Positions 1 to 7,607 of a DNA stretch of 64,000 nt are shown piece after piece. Under the pieces are notes generated by a model. It was not told the origin of the DNA and searched no databases. It saw nothing but the letters and a program-made list of their open reading frames with translations. The stretch's first letter is position 1. Each line of letters starts with the position of its first letter. The translations under genes were made by a program, and so were the position numbers. This stretch comes from Amaricoccus sp047275745 (lineage in GTDB: Bacteria; Pseudomonadota; Alphaproteobacteria; Rhodobacterales; Rhodobacteraceae): NCBI RefSeq assembly GCF_047275745.1, contig NZ_JBKQWU010000002.1:199330-263329 (forward strand). The letters are read 5' to 3'.

Positions 1-274
1 CTATACTTTTAAAGAATGGAGTTTTTATTCCTAACAAAAAATCCATCTCAATTTCGCAATACGAACTTCTACGAATTATATCCGACCCAACCGTTTGTTT
101 GTTATAGTTCTGAGCACACCGCAAAATTCTGCCAAGTCCACAGGCCGGATCCCAGATCGGCCCCGCAATGTCCTCCACGTCAAAGAGGGCCATCGAGCAT
201 TCATACGGCTCGACGTACCAATCATGTTCATCGCGTTCCCATATATGAGCCGCTTTCCCCTTAGTGATCGCCAT
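1..274 (-). CDS. SAM-dependent methyltransferase, probably DNA adenine type, N-terminal part (runs off the window)
   Basis: Reading leftward from an ATG at 274, the frame stays open for 91 codons to the window edge. Around residues 43-51 it carries DPACGLGRI, followed about 15 residues later by GSDI. This is the layout of motif I (SAM-binding loop and the acidic residue after strand 2) in class I methyltransferases, and closely resembles phage or plasmid DNA methyltransferases that begin DPACGxG. An N-terminal WERDEHDWYVEP segment precedes it. A weak GAGG lies 5' of the start. The DNA is visibly more AT-rich than the rest of the window, which suggests horizontal origin. The catalytic motif (DPPY/NPPY) would lie beyond the edge, so the target and activity cannot be decided. 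Confidence 0.6.
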   Translation of the reverse strand, partial: MAITKGKAAHIWERDEHDWYVEPYECSMALFDVEDIAGPIWDPACGLGRILRCAQNYNKQTVGSDIIRRSSYCEIEMDFLLGIKTPFFKSI

Positions 275-348
275 GCCTGCCTCGATATCTAGTAGTGCCT
301 CGACGGAAGTGTGCAGCATGATGATTCTTCTGACAAGGAGGGCTTAAG

Positions 349-594
349 GTGCAGAGCCTTGCGCGTATCCTGTTCTCCAGCCAAGTGCGCGCCAGGTTCA
401 CCTATGTCATGGACCGTGTGAGCGACGATCGCGAGCCGGTTGTCACCACCCGAGCCAAGATTATGGCATCGCTAGATGACCGTGCGTCAATGGATGATAC
501 CACCTACCTGCAATCGGGCCCGCGCCCTTCGACGCCGCGCCTCTTGCCGCGTTCCCGAAACCCCGCTAATCCCAAACCGGTAGCGATGGAGTAG
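349..594 (+). pseudogene. Decayed YefM/Phd-type antitoxin
   Basis: A GTG-started frame of 81 codons with a good AAGGAG eight bases upstream. Residues about 12-60 resemble YefM antitoxins: RARFTYVMDRVSDDREPVV, then a TR motif, ASLDD, SMDDTTYL and a PRLL tail align in order with the family's RANLAxxMDRVxDDxEPVxITR, MSLEDY, SLEETAYL and RRLL. The segment between the TR motif and ASLDD (normally NGEAVVLM) is shortened. The last 20 residues, rich in Pro and Arg, do not look like the family. No toxin gene (YoeB, RelE or Txe type) follows; sseA begins 5 bases after the stop. I infer a relic whose partner was lost. An intact divergent variant is possible but less likely. Confidence 0.5.
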
Positions 595-599
595 GGCCC

Positions 600-1451
600 A
601 TGACCACGAGCGATCCGCGTCTTCTGGTCTCCACGGAATGGCTCGCGGCGCATCTTGGCGCTCCGGACATGCGCGTGCTGGATGCGAGCTGGCACATGCC
701 CGCGACGGGGCGTGACGCCTATGCCGAGTTCCGCGAGCGCCACATCCCCGGCGCGCGGTTCTTCGATATCGACGAGATTTCCGACGATCAGTCCGACCTG
801 CCGCACATGGCGCCGCCGGTGGAGAAGTTCATCAGCCGGATGCGCGCGCTCGGCATCGGTGACGGGCACCGGATCGTCATCTACGACAGCGCGGGGCTCT
901 TCAGCGCGGCGCGGGTCTGGTGGCTGTTCCGGCTCTTCGGCAAGACGGATGTCGCCGTGCTCGACGGCGGGCTGCCGAAATGGATCGCGGACGGGCATCC
1001 GGTCGAGGATGGGGCTCCGATCCTGCGCGACCGCCATTTCACCGCGCGGCGCCACGCGAGCCTCGTGCGCGACGTGACCCAGGTCGCGGCCAGCGCCAAG
1101 CTCGGCGACGCGCAGATCGTCGATGCCCGCTCGCCCGCCCGCTTCCGGGGCGAGGAGCCGGAACCGCGGCCCGGGCTGCGCTCCGGCCATATTCCCGGCG
1201 CGAAGAACGTGCACTACTCGACCCTCCTGAACGAGGACGGCACGATGAAGGAGCCCGAGGAGCTCCGGCGAATCTTCACCGAGGCCGGGGTCGATCTCAC
1301 GAAGCCGGTGATCACCTCCTGCGGATCGGGCATCACCGCCGCGGTCCTGAGCCTCGCGCTGGAACAGATCGGCCATCGGCGGCATTCGCTCTATGACGGC
1401 TCCTGGACCGAATGGGGCTCCTACCCCGATCTCGCGGTCGAACAGGGTTAG
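600..1451 (+). CDS. sseA: 3-mercaptopyruvate sulfurtransferase (two-domain rhodanese)
   Basis: A 283-residue tandem rhodanese. The N-terminal domain (about 8-135) is the non-catalytic one. The C-terminal domain (about 155-280) holds the active-site loop CGSGITA with the persulfide-forming cysteine at residue 241, the loop sequence typical of mercaptopyruvate sulfurtransferases rather than the thiosulfate type. The terminal DGSWTEWG block is also characteristic. The enzyme transfers sulfur from 3-mercaptopyruvate to thiol or cyanide acceptors in the cytoplasm. The ATG at 600 lies just after the decayed antitoxin frame. The GNAT gene starts 3 bases after the stop, so the two are probably co-transcribed with the aminotransferase. 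The aminotransferase could supply the keto-acid precursor of mercaptopyruvate, but that link is only inferred from adjacency. Confidence 0.93.
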   Translation: MTTSDPRLLVSTEWLAAHLGAPDMRVLDASWHMPATGRDAYAEFRERHIPGARFFDIDEISDDQSDLPHMAPPVEKFISRMRALGIGDGHRIVIYDSAGLFSAARVWWLFRLFGKTDVAVLDGGLPKWIADGHPVEDGAPILRDRHFTARRHASLVRDVTQVAASAKLGDAQIVDARSPARFRGEEPEPRPGLRSGHIPGAKNVHYSTLLNEDGTMKEPEELRRIFTEAGVDLTKPVITSCGSGITAAVLSLALEQIGHRRHSLYDGSWTEWGSYPDLAVEQG

Positions 1452-1454
1452 GCC

Positions 1455-2000
1455 ATGAGCCTGAAGGCCGGAGATACGGTCGAGGTGACGATCACGCATC
1501 TCGAAATGGACAGGCGCCCGGCGCATCCGATCCCGCACATGCCCGCCGGCGCGCCGTCGATGCTGGTCGCGGCCGAACATCCGCCCGTCTGGTACTTCCT
1601 GCAGCTCTACGGCGCGGTTGGCGCCGATTACGAATGGACCGACCAGTATCAGCGGAGCGCGGAGGAGCTTTCGGGCTTCCTCGCCGATCCGAAGGTCAAG
1701 CTCTGCACGCTCATGCGCGGCGGCTGGCCGCACGGTTTCTTCGTCCTCGACGCGCGCGCCGAGGGGATCTGCGAGATCGCCTATTTCGGCATGGTCGCTG
1801 AGGCGATGGGCCAGGGGCTGGGCACGTTCCTGCTCTGCACCGCCGTGCACATGGCCTGGGACCAGCCGGGCACGACCCGCGTCACCGTCAACACCAACAC
1901 GCTCGATCATCCCCGGGCGTTGCCACTCTATCAGAAGGTCGGATTCCGGGCGGCGCGGCGCGAGGTCGTGACCCGGACCCTGAACCGAGACCGTCAGTGA
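1455..2000 (+). CDS. GNAT-family N-acetyltransferase
   Basis: A 181-residue protein. Its C-terminal half (about 95-170) has the GNAT layout: a strand ending IAYFGMV, then the acetyl-CoA loop region AMGQGLGTFLL (a variant of Q/RxxGxG/A), then TVNTNTLDHPRALPLYQKVGF, the conserved N/D-P-RA-x-x-LY-x-x-x-GF signature. It should acetylate an amine on an unknown substrate using acetyl-CoA. The N-terminal 60 residues (HMPAGAPSMLVAAEHPPVWYF) are shared by a GNAT subgroup I associate with alphaproteobacteria, but I cannot name a substrate. It sits between sseA (3-base gap) and the aminotransferase (37-base gap), on the same strand. Confidence 0.85.
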   Translation: MSLKAGDTVEVTITHLEMDRRPAHPIPHMPAGAPSMLVAAEHPPVWYFLQLYGAVGADYEWTDQYQRSAEELSGFLADPKVKLCTLMRGGWPHGFFVLDARAEGICEIAYFGMVAEAMGQGLGTFLLCTAVHMAWDQPGTTRVTVNTNTLDHPRALPLYQKVGFRAARREVVTRTLNRDRQ

Positions 2001-2037
2001 TGAGCCCCGGCGGGTCCGCCAGGTAGGAGGAAAACCA

Positions 2038-3219
2038 ATGCTCGAAGCCCTGCAGGCGCCCGCGCCGGACAAGATCCTCGAACTGATGAGCCTCTACGCC
2101 GATGATCCGCGTGAGGACAAGCTCGACCTCGGCGTCGGCGTCTACAAGGACGCCGAGGGACGCACGCCGATCATGCGCGCCGTCAAGGAGGCGGAACGGC
2201 GGCTCCTGGAGGAGCAGACGACGAAGTCCTATGTCGCGCTCCTTGGGGACGCGACTTTCCTCGACCGGATGCGCGACCTGATCTTCGGCGATTCGGTGCC
2301 CGCCGACCGGATCGCCGCCTGCCAGACGCCGGGCGGAACGGGCGCGGTGCACCAGCTTTTCGAACTGATCCAGCGCGCCGACCCCGAGGCGGTGGTCTGG
2401 TACTCGGACCCGACCTGGCCAAACCATCCGGCGATGCTGGCCCATCTCGGCATTCCGGCGAAGACGTACCGCTATTTCGACACCGCGACCCGCGGCGTCG
2501 ATTTCGAGGGGATGCTCGCCGATCTCGCCGGGGCGAAGGTCGGTGATGTCGTACTGCTGCATGGCTGCTGCCACAACCCGACCGGGGCCAACCCGACGCT
2601 GGAACAATGGCGCACGATCGCCGAGCTCTGCGTCCAGCGCGGTCTCGTGCCGATGATCGACCTCGCCTATCAGGGCTTCGGCGACGGGCTCGATTCCGAT
2701 GTCGCGGGGATGCGCTACCTCGCGGGACAGGTGCCCGAGATCCTGGTCGCGGCCAGCTGCTCGAAGAATTTCGGCCTCTACCGCGACCGGGTCGGCGCCG
2801 CCTTCGCGGTCAGCGCGGCTCCGAACCTGACGCCGATCGCGCGCGGCAACCTCGCCTCGCTGAACCGGATGAACTTCTCCTTCCCGCCGGATCACGGCGC
2901 GCGGGCCGTCGGCATCATCCTCGCCGACGACAAGCTGCGCCTCGACTGGATCACCGAGCTCGAGGAGATGCGGCAGGGCATGCTGGTCCTGCGCCGGAAT
3001 TTCGCCGAGGCGCTGCGGCGGGCGACGAATTCCGACCGCTACGATTTCGTCGCGAGCCACCGGGGCATGTTCTCCCGCCTCGGCCTGACGCCCGGACAGG
3101 TGGCGACGCTCAGGAGCGACTACGGCGTCTACATGACGGGCGACAGCCGGATCAACATCGCCGGCCTCCCGGCGGACGGCCTCGACACCTTCGCCTCCGC
3201 GATCGCGGCCGTCGATTGA
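2038..3219 (+). CDS. tyrB: Aromatic-amino-acid / aspartate aminotransferase (class I)
   Basis: A 393-residue fold-type I PLP enzyme of the AspC/TyrB (I-alpha) branch. It has the PLP-lysine motif SCSKNFGLYRDRVG with Lys243, the GGTGAVHQLFEL helix start, HGCCHNPTGANPT with the PLP-ring contacts, and the C-terminal RINIAGL carrying the substrate-carboxylate arginine. It transfers amino groups between aspartate or aromatic amino acids and 2-oxoglutarate in the cytosol. An AGGAGG lies about 10 bases before the ATG at 2038. The choice of tyrB over aspC rests on similarity to alphaproteobacterial broad-specificity enzymes and could be wrong. It is last in the sseA-GNAT-tyrB run; the XRE gene converges on it 28 bases later. 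Confidence 0.9.
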   Translation: MLEALQAPAPDKILELMSLYADDPREDKLDLGVGVYKDAEGRTPIMRAVKEAERRLLEEQTTKSYVALLGDATFLDRMRDLIFGDSVPADRIAACQTPGGTGAVHQLFELIQRADPEAVVWYSDPTWPNHPAMLAHLGIPAKTYRYFDTATRGVDFEGMLADLAGAKVGDVVLLHGCCHNPTGANPTLEQWRTIAELCVQRGLVPMIDLAYQGFGDGLDSDVAGMRYLAGQVPEILVAASCSKNFGLYRDRVGAAFAVSAAPNLTPIARGNLASLNRMNFSFPPDHGARAVGIILADDKLRLDWITELEEMRQGMLVLRRNFAEALRRATNSDRYDFVASHRGMFSRLGLTPGQVATLRSDYGVYMTGDSRINIAGLPADGLDTFASAIAAVD

Positions 3220-3247
3220 GACATCCGCCGGCGGTCCGAGGCCGGGC

Positions 3248-4099
3248 TCAGTCCCTCGTGTTCGGACCACCCGGCGAAACCAGCCTCGCCATCGTCTCGG
3301 CCGTCCACCGGTCCGCCGGCAGGAAGGCCTCGATGGTTATATCCGACAGCGTCGTGTCGACCGCCGTCCCGAACACCGTCGTCGTGCTCAGGAAGGACAG
3401 CGTTCCGAACGGTCCGGTGATCTGGAACGGCAGAGCGATCGGCCAGTCGCGCGCCGTCCCCGCCCCGTCCGCGTCGCTCGGCTGGCCCGAGGGTGAACCG
3501 CGACGGGGGACCGGCGGGGCGGGCAGCGACTCCAGTTCCTCCCGCAGCGCGACGAGTTTCGGATCCGCCGAGATTTCGATCTCGTGCCGCAGCCGCGCCA
3601 GCGAGTGGGACCGCCATTCGGTGAGGTTCGGGATCCGCGGCGCGAGCCCGTTCGGGTGGAGCGCGAGGCGCAGCACATTGACCTCGCCCGAGAGCAGCGC
3701 GGGCGCGACCCCTTCAAGCAGCACCTGGACAGCTCGGTTGGCGGCGCGCAGGTTCCAGTTCCGGTCGATGGCCAGCGCTGGATGCGGGAGGTGGCCGTCG
3801 AGGATCCGCCCGATCATCCCGCGCGCCTCTTCGAAGCCCGGCGAGTCGAACGGCCGCTCGGGATACCGCGGCGCATAGCCCGCGGCGACGAAGATCGCAT
3901 TGCGATCGCGAAGCGGCACACCGAGCGTCTCGGCCAGCCGCAGGATCATCTCCCGGCTCGGCAAGGACCTGCCCGATTCAAGAAAGCTCAGGTGCCGCTG
4001 GGATATCCCGGCATCCATTGCCAGCGCCAGCTGGCTGAAACGGCGACGCCGCCGCCACCACCGCAGCGCCTCTCCGAACTGGTTTCGTCGCCCGTCCAT
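3248..4099 (-). CDS. XRE-family regulator with MmyB-like ligand-binding domain
   Basis: A 283-residue regulator. Residues about 6-62 form a Cro/C1-type helix-turn-helix (FGEALRWWRRRRRFSQ, ISQRHLSFLESGRSLPSREM). Residues about 85-265 match the MmyB-like domain found in many actinobacterial and alphaproteobacterial XRE regulators (NWNLRAANRA, NVLRLALHPNGL, ADPKLVALREEL). The ATG at 4099 (MDGRRNQFG) is preferred over the one at 4135, because the longer form would begin inside the inverted repeat at 4135-4151. It is divergent from the DUF1330 gene, the usual arrangement for a local repressor and its target. The ligand is unknown. Confidence 0.85.
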   Translation of the reverse strand: MDGRRNQFGEALRWWRRRRRFSQLALAMDAGISQRHLSFLESGRSLPSREMILRLAETLGVPLRDRNAIFVAAGYAPRYPERPFDSPGFEEARGMIGRILDGHLPHPALAIDRNWNLRAANRAVQVLLEGVAPALLSGEVNVLRLALHPNGLAPRIPNLTEWRSHSLARLRHEIEISADPKLVALREELESLPAPPVPRRGSPSGQPSDADGAGTARDWPIALPFQITGPFGTLSFLSTTTVFGTAVDTTLSDITIEAFLPADRWTAETMARLVSPGGPNTRD

Positions 4100-4134
4100 G
4101 GCTTCGAAAGTGGCGCCGGTGGCCGGTGGTTGCA

Positions 4135-4151
4135 ATTACCTCCCGCGTAAT
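4135..4151. promoter_or_regulatory. Inverted repeat, probable operator of the XRE regulator
   Basis: ATTAC, seven bases (CTCCCGC), GTAAT: a perfect 5-bp inverted repeat in the intergenic region between the divergent XRE (start 4099) and DUF1330 (start 4231) genes. Its position 36 bases upstream of one start and 80 upstream of the other fits a shared operator for a dimeric helix-turn-helix protein. Binding is inferred from position and symmetry only. Confidence 0.5.
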
Positions 4152-4230
4152 CGACCGGAGCCGTGTTCCGTTGCGAAGATACCGGCGAGCCCAAGCTTGG
4201 GGACTCGTTGCGAAAGAGAAGGATCAGGCG

Positions 4231-4662
4231 ATGTCGATTGTCTCAGATCTCGTCCGGAAGCGGACCGAAGAGCGGACCGGGCGGGCGCGACAGGGGGGCG
4301 GGAACGCGGCCTGCTATGCCGTGGCGCTGCTCCGCCATGTCACGATGGGTCCGGAAATCGTCTCGTATCTCGAAGCGATCGACGCGACGCTCGCACCCTT
4401 TCAGGGCCGCTTCATCGTTCACGGCGGTCCGTGTCATCGGTTGGAAGGCGCACCGCCGGGCGATCTCATCGTCATAGAGTTCCCCAGCTTGTCCGCCGCG
4501 CGCGACTGGTACGCATCGCCCGCCTACGCGGCCATCCTGCCCCACCGGCTCCGCAACTCCGAAGGCGATGTCTTCCTCATCGAAGGCGTCCCGGCGGACC
4601 ACCGCGCGACCGATGTGCTGAACGGTCTTCAAGGCGAAGACACGCGAAGCGCGCGTTCCTGA
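4231..4662 (+). CDS. DUF1330-family protein
   Basis: A 143-residue cytoplasmic protein. Residues about 25-115 match the DUF1330 ferredoxin-like fold: GRFIVHGGPCHRLEG, then IVIEFPSLSAARDWYASPAY and an acidic-aromatic end (EGDVFLIEG). Such proteins resemble dimeric alpha-beta-barrel stress proteins; no reaction is established. The ATG at 4231 has an AGAAGGA about nine bases upstream and is favoured over an open-frame start at 4126, which would overlap the XRE gene. The divergent XRE regulator and the inverted repeat between them suggest it is the regulated target. The first 20 residues (KRTEERTGRARQ) are basic and not part of the domain. Confidence 0.75.
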   Translation: MSIVSDLVRKRTEERTGRARQGGGNAACYAVALLRHVTMGPEIVSYLEAIDATLAPFQGRFIVHGGPCHRLEGAPPGDLIVIEFPSLSAARDWYASPAYAAILPHRLRNSEGDVFLIEGVPADHRATDVLNGLQGEDTRSARS

Positions 4663-4780
4663 GGCTCCGCGCGGCGGTACGGCGATCCGGGAGCGCGGGA
4701 GTCAGGCGGATCACCTCGAATTACCGCCGCCCCGGCGGGGTCGAACCGCCGCCGTCCCGGCGCGATGGCGGCCTCACCGA

Positions 4781-4858
4781 AAAGAAAAAGGCCCGCGAGG
4801 CGGGCCCAAGGTCGTGCCCCCCTGGGGCACAGGATCGCCGGACCTCCTTGGGTCCGGC
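4781..4858 (-). terminator. Intrinsic terminator of the cold-shock gene plus two further hairpins
   Basis: Read leftward from the end of the cold-shock gene there are three consecutive perfect stems: 4858-4837 (GCCGGACC stem, 8 bp), 4830-4814 (GTGCCCC stem, 7 bp) and 4806-4790 (GGCCCGC stem, 7 bp, loop GAG). The last is followed at 4789-4781 by TTTTTCTTT, the U-tract of a rho-independent terminator. The two upstream stems lack U-tracts and may protect the mRNA 3' end. Confidence 0.8.
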
Positions 4859-4895
4859 ATCTCCATCCATCGGCGGCGGAAATCCGCCCGCCGGG

Positions 4896-5102
4896 TCAGC
4901 GCAGCGCGATCTGGCCCGCCGAGGTGCGGCCGTCGCGGCCGGTCTCGAGCTCGTAGCTCACCTTCTGCCCATCGGCGATTTCGCGCAGTCCCGCGCGTTC
5001 CAGCGCCGAAATGTGCAGAAATACGTCCTTGCCGCCGGTCTCGGGCTGAATAAACCCGAAGCCCTTGGTTGCGTTGAACCACTTTACAGTGCCGTTCGCC
5101 AT
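4896..5102 (-). CDS. Cold-shock protein (CspA family)
   Basis: A complete 68-residue single cold-shock domain. It starts ANGTVKWFNATKGFGFI, which contains RNP1 (KGFGFI), followed by DVFLHIS (RNP2), and ends GQIALR. It binds single-stranded RNA or DNA as a chaperone. Length and motifs match the family throughout. The gene is monocistronic: a promoter-like pair lies just upstream and a strong terminator downstream. Whether it is cold-induced or constitutive cannot be told, since alphaproteobacteria usually carry several paralogues. Confidence 0.97.
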   Translation of the reverse strand: MANGTVKWFNATKGFGFIQPETGGKDVFLHISALERAGLREIADGQKVSYELETGRDGRTSAGQIALR

Positions 5103-5131
5103 TCGATTCCGTCTCCAGTATTACCGCCCGC

Positions 5132-5159
5132 GAGATACGGCGGCAGCGGGTCAAGTCAA
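5132..5159 (-). promoter_or_regulatory. Candidate sigma-70 promoter of the cold-shock gene
   Basis: On the minus strand, TTGACT (5159-5154) and TATCTC (5137-5132) are separated by 16 bases, about 30 bases upstream of the cold-shock ATG at 5102. This predicts a short leader. Consensus match is moderate; no experimental support. Confidence 0.4.
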
Positions 5160-5304
5160 ACCAAGATCAATAGTCTGACCGGCGAGACGACGAGCAGATA
5201 GTTCAAGATGTAACTTTACCACGTATCCCTCTACGACAGAATCGGCTGGCGCACAACGAGAATTGCGTGGCGCGCGCCGGTCGCGAAACGATCGTACCCG
5301 GCCG

Positions 5305-6120
5305 TCAGGACGCGAGTCCCAGAACATCTCGCATCGTGTACTCGCCCGGCGCCCGTCCCTGCCCCCAGAGCGCCGCGCGCACCGCGCCGCGCGCGAAGAG
5401 CATTCGGTCGGAGGCGACATGGCGGAGCGCCACCCGCTCGCCGGGACCCGCGAAGATCACCTCATGCTCGCCGATGACATCGCCGCCGCGCAGGCTCGCG
5501 AAGCCGATCGCGCCCTCGGGACGCGCCCCGGTCATGCCGTCGCGTCCGCTGACCCGCGCGTCGTCGAGCGCGACGCCCCGGCCCTCCGCCGCCGCCTCGC
5601 CGAGCATCAGCGCGGTGCCCGACGGGGCATCGACCTTGTGGCGGTGGTGCATCTCGACCACCTCGATGTCGTAGTCGGGACCGAGCACCTCCGCGATCTT
5701 GCGGGTCAGTTCCACGAGCAGGTTCACTCCCACGCTCATGTTCCCCGCCCGCACGATGACCGCGTGCCGGCCGGCCGCCCTGAGGTGCCCGAGATCCGCG
5801 GCGTCGAGGCCCGTGGTTCCGACCACATGCGTGAGCCGGGCCTGGGCCGCGAGTTCGGAGAAGGCCACGGTCGCCTCGGGCGTGGTGAAATCGACCACCG
5901 CCTGACAGCGCGCGAAGGTCTCCAGCGGATCGTCCTCGACCTTGACCCCCATCGGCGCGCCGCCCATTGCCTCGCCGAGATCCTGCCCGGCCCAGGGATG
6001 GCCCGGGCGGACCGTCGCGCCGCCGAGATAGGCGCCCGGCGCCTCGCGAACCGCCGCGACCAGCATCCGTCCCATGCGCCCGGCGACGCCGACCACCGCG
6101 ATTCCGACCCCTGATGGCAT
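5305..6120 (-). CDS. dapB: 4-hydroxy-tetrahydrodipicolinate reductase
   Basis: A 271-residue enzyme of lysine and diaminopimelate synthesis. It reduces the dehydrated product of DapA to tetrahydrodipicolinate with NAD(P)H. Visible features: the N-terminal dinucleotide loop GVAGRMGRM (11-19), VVGTTGL (99-105), and the catalytic block EMHHRHKVDAPSGTA (156-170) with His158/His159 and Lys162. Length is typical. The ATG at 6120 (MPSGVGIAVV) is chosen because the open frame continues far upstream without family similarity and antisense to rbfA. It is divergent from rbfA across a 100-base intergenic region. The cold-shock gene lies downstream on the same strand but has its own promoter. Confidence 0.96.
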   Translation of the reverse strand: MPSGVGIAVVGVAGRMGRMLVAAVREAPGAYLGGATVRPGHPWAGQDLGEAMGGAPMGVKVEDDPLETFARCQAVVDFTTPEATVAFSELAAQARLTHVVGTTGLDAADLGHLRAAGRHAVIVRAGNMSVGVNLLVELTRKIAEVLGPDYDIEVVEMHHRHKVDAPSGTALMLGEAAAEGRGVALDDARVSGRDGMTGARPEGAIGFASLRGGDVIGEHEVIFAGPGERVALRHVASDRMLFARGAVRAALWGQGRAPGEYTMRDVLGLAS

Positions 6121-6220
6121 CTCTCTTCCCTCTCTCGGCTCCCGTCCCCGGGGCGCGGCTCGGGGGCGGGGCCTCGCGGCCGCCCTTGACTCCGCGCGCG
6201 CGTGATAGGATGTGACCCGC

Positions 6221-6625
6221 ATGGCAAAGACAAGACCCCTTTCCAGCGGTGGCCCCAGCCAGCGGCAGCTGCGCGTAGCCGAGGTGATCCGGCGCGCGCT
6301 GTCGGAGATTCTCGCGCGCGGCGACGTGCACGACCCGGACCTCGCCTCGGTCTCGATCACCGTCGCCGAGGTCAAGGTCTCGCCCGATCTGCGCCATGCC
6401 ACAGTCTTCGTCCTGCCGCTCGGCGGGATCAACACCGAGGGCGTCCTGAAGGCCCTGACCCGCAACCGGCACGAGTTGCGCCGGCAGGTGACCAGCCAGA
6501 TCGACCTGAAATTCTCGCCGGATCTGAGCTTCCAGCCCGACCGGCGCTTCGACCAGATGGACCGCACCCGCGCGCTGCTCGACTCGCCCGAGGTGCGCCG
6601 GGATATCGAGTCCGGGTCCGATTAA
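6221..6625 (+). CDS. rbfA: Ribosome-binding factor A
   Basis: A 134-residue KH-like protein that acts in late 30S subunit maturation. Family features: RQLRVAEVIRRALSEIL at 15-31, the strand VSITVAEVKVSPDLRHATVFVLPL, and LKFSPDLSFQPDRRFDQMDR near the C terminus. The ATG at 6221 follows AGGATGTGA; a GTG three codons earlier is an alternative. truB starts 17 bases downstream, forming the common rbfA-truB pair (30S maturation followed by tRNA pseudouridylation). Confidence 0.95.
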   Translation: MAKTRPLSSGGPSQRQLRVAEVIRRALSEILARGDVHDPDLASVSITVAEVKVSPDLRHATVFVLPLGGINTEGVLKALTRNRHELRRQVTSQIDLKFSPDLSFQPDRRFDQMDRTRALLDSPEVRRDIESGSD

Positions 6626-6642
6626 CTCCGGAGATCCCCAAG

Positions 6643-7557
6643 ATGGCCAGACGACAGCGCGGGCGGCCGGTTCACGGCTGGCTCCTGATCGACAAGCCCG
6701 CCGGCCCGACCTCGGCCCAGGTGGTGGCCAAGGTCCGCTGGGCGCTCGACGCGCGCAAGGCCGGGCATGCCGGCACGCTCGATCCCGCCGCGACGGGGCT
6801 CCTCGCCATCGCCCTCGGCGAGGCGACGAAGACGGTGCCCTATGTGACCGACGCCGACAAATGCTACCGCTTCACGGTGCGCTGGGGTGTGCGGACCGCG
6901 ACCGACGACGCGGAGGGCGAGGTGATCGCGACGAGCGGTGCGCGGCCGGCGCGCGAGGCGATCGAAACCGCGCTCGGCGCCTTCCGGGGCGACATCCTGC
7001 AGATCCCGCCGAATGTCTCGGCGGTGAAGGTCGAGGGCGAGCGCGCCTATGACCTCGCCCGCGCGGGAGAGGTGCTCGATCTCGCGGCCCGCCCGCTGCA
7101 TGTGGCGCGGCTCGACCTGATCGGGACGCCGGACGCCGACACGGCGATCCTCGAGATGGAATGCGGCAAGGGCGGCTATGTGCGCGCGATCGCCCGCGAT
7201 CTCGGCGAGGCGCTCGGATGCCATGGCCATGTGATCGAGTTGCGGCGGCTCTGGTCCGGGCCGTTCGACGTGGACGAGGCGCTCGGTCTCGACGAGGTGG
7301 AGCGCCTCGCCCGGACCCCGGACCTAGACCGGCGCCTGCTCGGGCTCGAAGCCGGTCTCGGCGACCTGCCCTGCCTGCCCGCGACACCGCAGGGTGCCAC
7401 GCGGCTTCGCAACGGCAACCCCGGACTCGTGCTGTCCTCGACCGTCGACTACGGCGACGAGGCATGGGCGAGTTATGAGGGCGCACCGGTCGCGATCGGA
7501 ATCTACCGGGGCGGCGAGTTGCATCCGACCCGCGTCTTTCGGCTCGATGCGGACTGA
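6643..7557 (+). CDS. truB: tRNA pseudouridine-55 synthase
   Basis: A 304-residue enzyme that converts U55 of the tRNA T-loop to pseudouridine. The catalytic block GHAGTLDPAATGLL contains the nucleophile Asp47. Also present are the N-terminal GWLLIDKPAGPTSAQVV, the IPPNVSAVKVEGERAYDLAR block and the CGKGGYVRAIARDLGEALG block. The C terminus carries a shortened PUA-like region. The ATG at 6643 (MARRQRGRP) follows a CCGGAGAT; the open frame runs upstream through rbfA but without similarity. Confidence 0.96.
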   Translation: MARRQRGRPVHGWLLIDKPAGPTSAQVVAKVRWALDARKAGHAGTLDPAATGLLAIALGEATKTVPYVTDADKCYRFTVRWGVRTATDDAEGEVIATSGARPAREAIETALGAFRGDILQIPPNVSAVKVEGERAYDLARAGEVLDLAARPLHVARLDLIGTPDADTAILEMECGKGGYVRAIARDLGEALGCHGHVIELRRLWSGPFDVDEALGLDEVERLARTPDLDRRLLGLEAGLGDLPCLPATPQGATRLRNGNPGLVLSSTVDYGDEAWASYEGAPVAIGIYRGGELHPTRVFRLDAD

Positions 7558-7607
7558 CGTTGCCCCATAATCCACCCCGGGGCGGCGACGACTGCCGGGG
7601 AGGCGAC

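Noticed and set aside
16..292. Two short plus-strand frames at the left edge
   Set aside because: They are antisense to the minus-strand methyltransferase fragment, which has recognisable SAM-binding motifs; the plus-strand products have none.
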